Below are positions 8,855 to 17,800 of a stretch of 64,000 nt of DNA, piece after piece. The stretch spans positions 1 through 64,000 of the forward strand of contig ONJF01000021.1 of the NCBI GenBank assembly GCA_900318085.1, in the 5' to 3' direction. This DNA is from an uncultured Bacteroidales bacterium (GTDB lineage Bacteria > Bacteroidota > Bacteroidia > Bacteroidales > F082). A program made the translations under genes and the position numbers. A model generated the notes under the pieces. It was not told the DNA's origin. It saw only the letters and a program-made list of their open reading frames with translations, and ran no database searches. Every line of letters begins with the position of its first letter. Within the stretch, counting starts at the first letter, position 1.

Positions 8855-11800
8855 TTATTGGCCAAGGTAGAGTGTCTTGGTCTCCGAGGCTTGTGAGACA
8901 TAGACATAACCCTTGCCTGGAACGAGGGTCGTGAGCGTGCCGACCCATTGTTCACCGTCGTAGATGGCGAAGCCTTGATCTTGCGAGACAACCTTGTCAC
9001 CCACTTCAGGCTCGAAGTCGGCGAAGGCATCATCCACCGACATTTCGCTGCCGATGAAGCCGAACCAGTTGGCGTCTTGTCCAATCTCGATTTCAGCCGA
9101 GGTAGCCTGGGCGCCCGTGAGGATAAGCTCGCAGTCGTCATTGACGAGGATGCGGTACATCTCTCCCGGTACGAAGGTACTGACAGGCTCGCCGTTCTCC
9201 GTTATGACAGCCTCCACATAGTCGCCGATGGCCGTGGCAAGAACATCCACGCTGACCTCTGAAATGGGAGTCCACCAGTTCCAGCCTTCGGAAAGCAGAA
9301 CGGTTGTCGGTGTTCCGCTACAATCCATCGTATAGCTGACGACATCTGTCTGGTTTGGCGTTCCATTCAAGTAATCCATAACCACCTCCCCAGAAGGATC
9401 GTAGATGGCAAAACGATGTTCATTAGCGCAACAATTACCATAAACATACATGAAGTCATAAGTTTCACCATCACACAAAGCAAGTGTACCTGCTAACTCA
9501 TATCCGTCATTGGATTTCATAGTAAGACGGGCGACCTCAGTATCACTATTATGATGAACCACACTGACATAGGCATTCTCCCAACTATCACCGTATGAAT
9601 CTCTCAGAATATAACTGATGGTACATTGGTTCTCAGGATTGCAGAGCGGTGTGACAAACGAAACCATGGCGGGATTGCCATATTCACCGACACCGCACAC
9701 CGCTTGCACCCTTGCTTGACAGGTGGTTCCAGGAGTGAGATCGCCAATGGTATAAGTCGGCGTAGTATTGACCACAACGCCTTCTGACCAATCGGCCGGT
9801 CCATAAACCACCAGCTGGTCGAGGTAGAGGTTGGCAGGTTCATCACCACAACCGTGATAGAGGAATAAGTAGCCATCACCTTGGTATCCGCTCAAATCGA
9901 CTACATACTGCTGTGGATCCTCAGAGAGAAAATGCTGTTCTATTGATTCCTCAGAAAGATTGTTAACATTCATACCCACCGGGCTACCACCTTGGTAGAT
10001 GCCAACGAGCAATGCTTCGTCTTCGCTACCACGCGCCGTAACGACAGCCTGTCCGCCTAAGGACACAGGAATAAAGAGGAAACTCATGGTATTGGAAACC
10101 AAAGCACCGTTCTCAGGAGTCCAGTCTTCAGTTTCCACCAAATTATAGTCCTCGTCGAATGTCAACGGCGTCCAATTCTGAGGCAACGCCGTCCAATCCG
10201 ACTGATTGAGAATGACATCGCCCATGGCATTGAGATCCTTGTAGCTCACCAGCCAGCTCGTCACATCACCACCTTGCTCCCAAGTCAAGGTTGCCGATTG
10301 GGTCGTAAGGTTCGATGCCATCAGGTGAGTTGGCCACTGGCATACATCGCAGTCCATGGTGAATTGGATATACGGATCATCCTCCTCGGTTAAACTTTGG
10401 AACTGTGCATAGCTGGCGATAACCTCACCCGCAGGGTCATAGACGGTGAAGTCGACATAGCCCTTCCCGCCGTAATAGCAATACAAGTCATAAACTTCAT
10501 CGTCACACAGACTGAAGTAACCCATACCAGAAGTGCCATTCTCCATTCTGCACATGGCCACCCTGAGGCCGCTTTCATGATGGATGACTTTCAGATAAGC
10601 ATCACTCCATGGACCATCACCGTCAACGGTATTCCATTCGTATGAAATCTGGCATTGGTCTCCGCTCTCACACAAGGCTGGGACAAAGGAAGTCGTCTCC
10701 AAATCGCTGTCGTCCTCCTCGCCGCAATGGGCCTGCACGCCCACGGTATAGACGGCAAGCTGTTGCAAGTCGTTCAGTTGAAGCATGTTGTCACTCACCG
10801 TAGTGGTCGTATAACCCATCGAAGGCACATCGAGCGTGAGGTCGTCAATCACCAGCGAAGGCTGATCATTGGCAATAAACTCCAGATAGGCCATACCGCT
10901 ATAATCACTCAAATCCAATTCATAGTCAGCAAACGCATCCGTGACCGAGATTTGGGTTTCTGTAATCACCTCATCAAAGTTCCAATCCCATATAGCGACC
11001 GTATATTCCACCGCCTCGGTAACTTCCAGCGCCTTGGCACGGAAGGTGACCTCACCACCAAGTTGAATGGGGAAGTCGGCGTAGGCACCACCCCAATCGT
11101 TGGTATAATTTGCCTCCGACATGAGATAGCCATTGTCTCCGTCATATTCGAGCGACCATCCATCCAAGTATACATCATTTCCAAGGGTTCCTTGGTTGAA
11201 ATTGAGTGTTTGATTCGTCACGGTCATACCAGGCATATTGACCGTAATGTCGTCCAAGGCAATTTGACCTTCGAGTTGCAATCTCAAGGTACCCTCTCCT
11301 TGGTAATCAGCCAAGTCAACAGTGATCTTCTTATAGGTATCAGAAGTGACTATATAACCACCCATATAGGAATTCCTGTCTTTATCATTGCCCCTACCTT
11401 TATAATCGCCTCCGCTTCCGCTGCTGGAGTTACCATCATAATAAATACTAATATACACGGCGTCGTTCTCGTCTTCAACCAGGCTCTTGGCCCAGAAGGA
11501 AGCTGCGCCACCTCCGTAAGCGGGGAATTCAATATAGCCATAACAATCAGGCGATTGCATGTAATGGGAAGTGGAATGAGCGTTATCCGCATCTTCCACA
11601 ATAGACCATGGGGTTTCGTTGTTTTCAGAATAGACAGAATACCCGGGTGTCGTATTCTCGCTCTCAAAATCAAACATAGTGGCAGGCGCTACGGCATATA
11701 TCACATTCCACTCCGTTGGCATGTTGTCCAAGCCTTGTTGCGGGTCGATGCCCCAGGTCAGGGTGGCGGTGGTGGTGCCCAATTCAGAGACTTGGAGGTC

Positions 11801-14800
11801 GGTCACGGGGAAGCATGAGACAGGAGTGTAGAAATAAACGGTATTGCTCCATTCGCTCCATCCGTCGGTCTCACCACACCAAGCACGCACCTTCACATCG
11901 TAGTAACCAGATTCAGCGTCAAGTCCGGAGAGAGTGAATGGAACGTTGTCTGCGGTGACAAGGCTAGTTTCGTCGTTATGATAATACTGGATTTCCCATT
12001 GTGTCGGTTCGCCATAGAGGTCGGTCCAATTGAGTGTGGCGGTGTGTCCCGTCACATTCGTAACCTCTAGGTTGACTGGGATGGGACAAGCCACCTCGGT
12101 GGTAAAGGTATAGGCATCCGACCATGGGCTGTAGGTGCCATCGCCGCAAAGCGAACGTACCCATGCGTAATAGGGCGTTTCAGCTTCCAGACCATTGATA
12201 GTGCTGGGGTTCGTCGTCACGGTTTGAAGACCTTCAGGCTCGGCGGGCAGCACGTTTTCGGTGGAGACATACACCTGCCATGCACTCGCGCCGTCGTCGG
12301 TCCAGCTGAGGGTGGCGGTGTGGTTCGTGATATCGAAAGCTTCCTCGATCTCAGGCTCTTCGCAGCTCGGAATGGGTTCCACAGTGACATTGTCAACATA
12401 CAAGTTACTATAAAGGCCATTTTCGGTAGGTGCCACCTTGAGGGCGATATAGCCATCGCCGCCCGTGTAGCTGTCAAGACTCACCTTAAACTTCCTGTAG
12501 TTGTAGTCCGAAACAGTAACCTCGCCGACAAGCGTGAAGGTCGAGGCATCCGCCGGGTCGGTCATCACACCCACATAGATCACGACAGGGCGATCCGGGT
12601 TTTCAATCTGTGCATAGAACTTGACTCTCAAGTCATCGAGGTTCTGCATTTGCGGCAGAATGGCATATTGGTCCGGATAGCTGGAGCTTGAACCATATTT
12701 GAAAGCCAGGTAATAGCTACCCAAATAGTTCTCACCTGAGGCCATCAGGATATTCGGGCAATTGTTGTTACCGATGCGGTTCCAGCAATAGGGCATCACT
12801 CCACTGCCAGAGCCGTAGCCTTCGAAGTCTTCAAAGAAGGGAATGTCGGCGTAGGTGTCACACTCCGTCAGGAAGTCGACGGTGAAAGGCACGCTTTCGT
12901 TTTCCCCATAAAGGGCTTTCACGCGGAAGCGTTGGTGCTTTGCTTGTTGCAATCCTTCAAGCGTCACTTCCGTGTCGTTAGTCGTTGTCCACTCCTCGGG
13001 CCATTCTTCGTTGCGAAGCTTGTATTGGTAGGCATAGCCAGTAACGTTCTCATTGGGAGCCTCCCAGGAGAACAGGGCCGTGGTGGCGGTTACGGCAACC
13101 GTCACAACGTTATCCATTCTCGGATACTCCGTGGGGATGTATCTAAAATAGATTAAAGGGAGGAAGTTGTTGGAGTTGTACTGGTAATCACCTGATTCAG
13201 AGGTCTTATGGGCATACACAGTGGAATAGGAGGGACCATTAGTTGCACCATACCAATAAGTGTAGGTGATGCTGCTACCTGGAATGCTGTCCATGAAACC
13301 AACCATCAAGTTGTCGCCACCATAGACGAATCCCTCGTCAAGTTCAATCCACATCAAGCCTGAAGAAATGGTGAGGATGCCTGTATAAACTTCAGACATC
13401 GAGTTCCAATCTGTCCAATCGGCTGCCGCTGGCGTAGCACCATTGCTGAACGATGTATTGTCAACCTCCTTCACGAACACCTTAAACACGGCATTGCCGT
13501 ATGTGCTATTGGAAGAGGAACTACTGCCATAGCTTGAGTGTTTCTGGAAGCCCATTCTCTTTACTGTACCACCAGCTAATCCCGACAACATCTCGGAAGG
13601 GATGATGAACTGGCTTTTCGTTCCGTAGTTAACAGAAGATCCATAGAAAGGCACATAATTGTGATAGGTGCTGGTGACATTGAACTGGAAGTTGGCATAT
13701 GCTGGGGTAAAGCTAATAGGATTGGCCCATAGTTCTTCGTTGCAGTCAGGTCTCACACGAACATAAGTGGCAACTTCGGTGAGCCCTGTGAGGACATAGG
13801 AGACGTGGTTGCCGTCCACCACCTCGAAGCCTTCGGTGATTTCGATGGTGGATTCTGTGTCGAAGACATTGTCTGTATTGTACTGCAACACCCAGTCGGT
13901 GGCTTCGCCGTTCTCAGTCCAGCTGATGATGGCCATGGAGCCGTTGTAGGGCACCAGGGTGGCAGTCAGGTCAGTGGGCACGTCACAGAGGTTGTGCGTG
14001 GTGAAGGAGACATTGGCGTATGCACTTTCGCCTTCATTGGGATAAAGTGCCTTTACCTGGAAGGTGTAGGGGGTCACCACGGTCAAGTCTGTGAGGTTAA
14101 CCACAGTGTCGGTGGTGCTTCCTACAGTCCATTCCTCTGCCCCATCGGCCTTGTATTGGTACTGGTAGCCGGTCACGTTTTCGGCAGGTGCCACCCATTT
14201 CATGGTAGCCGTCCTTGCCAAGACGCAGTTGGCCGTCAAGTATTTGGGACGCGGCGTGTCGGTGATGGCACGAGCGACATAATGGACAGTGGTATTCGGC
14301 AGGTACTCTTCCGTGGTAACAGCGCCGTATTCGCCTTGCGAATTTGAGGCATAGGAATAGACAGCGGTAACGGCGTCTTGTTCTTCAACTTTCCACCAGT
14401 AGTAATCGTATGATGATCCAGCTGTACCATATTCATACTCATAGAAGCCGATCATCAGGTTGCCGCCATTATAATAATACGGGGTGTCAAAAGTGATGGT
14501 CATCTGGTGTCCATCGCAAGTAAGGTGACCATCATAGACCTGAGTCATGTCATCCCAGTTGTAGTATTCTGCCGAGGCAAAGGTGTTGAAATCGACTTCT
14601 GCCAAATAGATCTTAAAGCTGTCGTCATACAATTCAAACGCTGTCGGTGACGAGGGATAGAACGTCAAGGCCTTGATTTCTCCGTCGACAACTTCAAACA
14701 AGCGGGTGTAAGGAATAATGAACTGGCTTCTTGTTCCTTTGTCAGCATATAGGCAGTTGAGTGGGATGTATCTGTTTCTGCTTGTTGTTCCGTTGACGAC

Positions 14801-17800
14801 GGTCAGCGAGATCACATCGGTCGGGGTGAATTCCACCACATTGCTCCAGTAGCTTTGGTCGCCACCGCCGCAGTCGGCCTTCACGCGGGCGTAGTAGGTG
14901 ACTTCAGGCGTCAAGCTGGTGAGGTTGGCCGTGATGGCGGTGCCTTCCACGGTGAAGCCCGTGGTCACCTCAGTGTAGGTGCCGTCGGTGAACTCGCTGT
15001 CGGTACCGTATTGCAGCACCCAGGCTTCCTCGAAGTAGCCTTGCTGCCAGGTCAGCGTGGCCACGGTGCCGTCGCCCACGGTGGGGGCGTACTGCAAGTC
15101 GGTAGGCTTGGGGCAGGTAGCAAGGACGGTGAAGTTGAGGGAGACGAAATCGCTGGTGCCATCGGCATAGAGGGCCTTCACACGGAAGGTGTATTCGCCT
15201 TCGGGGGTCAGCTCTGTGAGTGTCACCGTAGTATTGGTGGTGCTTGCCAAATCCGTCCATTCGCCTTCGCCGAGTTTGTATTGATACTCGTAACCCGTCA
15301 CGCTGCTGTCGTGCGCCGTCCACGCAAGGTCGGCGGTATGAGGCGTGATATTGTCAACCATGAGATGTCTGGGTTTCGGGTATAAGGTGGGCAGGAAGCG
15401 GATGTTGTTATGGCTATTGGTGGTGTTGGCTGTATAATTGGTCAAAGTGGCAACGTCAAAAACTGTGCTGTTATCATAACGATAAAGCGATGTAGTATAT
15501 GTTGTAGAAGTAGTGTAAAATGTACAACTACTGTTTCCCGTAGGACAGCCTTCTGTAGGATCGATGACGCAAATCAGGATGTTGGTGCCGTCGTAATCGA
15601 ACTCGTTGTCCAAGACGAGGGTGGTCCAGCCGCCTTCGGCAGGAAGCTCAAGTGGACCTTCATACACCTTGTCTGCCTCACTGAGGGCTACCAAGTCGGA
15701 ATAGCCGCTGAAAACGCTCTTGTCCGTATTAATCATATACACCTGGATTCCTTCCATGGTATTGGAGGCATTGGCATAGCCTCTATAGTTAAAAGCAATG
15801 GAAGTAAAGGTTCCTGCACCGCCCTTGGCAGCAATAATCTCATCGGCTGTGTAAATCTGCTGGGTGAATGAATAATTGTAATAGGTGCTGACGGGGTGTG
15901 AAGATGTGGCGCTGTTTCCATCGCCAATGGTGATGTATGCGGTAGGTATGAATTCACAAGTGAGGCTCCATCCGCTTTCGATGCCGCCGTCATAGTTGGA
16001 CTTCACGCGAGCATAGTAGGTGGTCTCAGGTGTCAATCCAGTGAGGTTAGCGGTAATGGAATTGCCATCAACGGTGAAGTCGTCAGTCATCTCGAGGTAA
16101 GTGCCTTCGGAAAACTCGCTGTCGGTGCCATATTGCAGTGTCCAACTGGTGGCTTCTCCCCTCTCTGTCCAACTTATCGTAGCCGTGGTAGGTATGAATG
16201 CACTCAGTGATGCCTCAACATCGGATGGTCTGGGATGGGTGTCGGGCATAATGCCCAGCCTGATGTTGTTGCGTATTGTTTGCATTGAACTACTGTTACC
16301 ACCCGGATCACTTATGTACTGGGGAACAGCATTGCCATTATAATTATAATCCCAATGTACAGTCCTATAAAAAGGATTCGTTGAGGACATATAGAATAGG
16401 CAGTAGTTACCATTCAGTCTGCCATCTGTGTCGTATCCATCGTAAAGCTCAACCAACAAGTTACTCACACCGTCGTATGCAAATGGGGTGTCAAGGGTGA
16501 GGGTTACCCAGCCATCCCTAATCGCCTTGAAGGTACCTGACCAAACGATGTCGTCCTCTGTCGTGGCTTCCATGTTTGTCGAAGTGAATTCGCTCCTCGT
16601 CACGTTCTTCATTGACATCACGATGTTGTCAAAGGAGAAGGATGAGAAAGACTTGTAGTAGAAACTGATGTCGTAGATTAAGCCTTCCATGCCTATCTCT
16701 TCAGCCATATAGATTTGCTGTGTCCGAGAAGTGTTGTTGTCCAATCTGACGGGGAAAGTATGGGTATTCGTCTCGGTGCCAATGGTAACATAAGTGCACA
16801 GGGTAGGTCTGAACTCAACCGAATAGCTCCACTCGCTTTGGGTGCTGCCGCAGTCGGCTTTCACGCGGGCATAGTACTTGGCTTCGGCTGTGAGACCGGT
16901 GAGGTTGATGGAGGGGGTACCGCTCACGTTCACCGAGGTGGCATTCGTGAAGTCTTCCTCCAAGCTGTATTCCAGCACCCAGTTGGTGGCTTCGCCTTTT
17001 TCTTCCCAGCTCAAGGTCGCAATGGTAGCATCGGTCGGATCAAGCGTGGCCTGCAAGTTGGCAGGTCTTCTGCATGAAACCGGCAAAACGCCAAACTGGA
17101 TATGGTTGCGGGATTGCCCTATGCTTTGAGATCCTGTGTAGTTAGTGATATTGTCGGTTGGATCGGGATTTGCTGTGTCGTGGTACCAAACGATACTCTT
17201 ATTTCCTGTGCAGGATCCTACGCGGAATATGTAATTGGAAGAAAGCTTCCCGTTGGTGGGATCCCAAACGGCGACCAACAAATTGCTTACGCCGTCGTAG
17301 GCAAAGGAAGTGTCAAGATTGATGGTGAACCATCCAGACTGGTCAGCCGAAAAGGTGCCCGTCCACACGAGGTTATCCTCGGTCAGCGGTTCCTTTTCGT
17401 AGTTGACAAACACACTGCGCGTCACGTTTTTCATATAAATCTTAACACCAGATATGCTGAACGGGTTAGTGTTAGTATAGTAATAGAAGCCTACGGAATA
17501 TATGGTGCCTTCTCGTCCTATCTCATCAGACGTAAAAATCTGCTGCGACATGGAGTAATTATTCATCGAGCTGAGAGGATAATAGTAACTGGAACTCGTA
17601 CTATTACCTAAAATCTCAACCAAGTCGCAACTGGTGGGCCTGAATTCGATGGATTTGCTCCACTGGCTCTCGGCATCACCACCGCAGTTGGCTTTCACGC
17701 GGGCGTAAAGTCTTTGCTCGGGAGTGAGGTTGGTGAGGTTGGCCGTGATGGTTGTGCAATCTACAACGAAGCCAGAGGTCATCTCGGAGTAAGTTCCTTC

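Noticed and set aside
10655-11818. Plus-strand frames within the giant FN3 gene
   Set aside because: They come and go with the repeats of the minus-strand gene and encode His/Gly/Val-rich products without signals.
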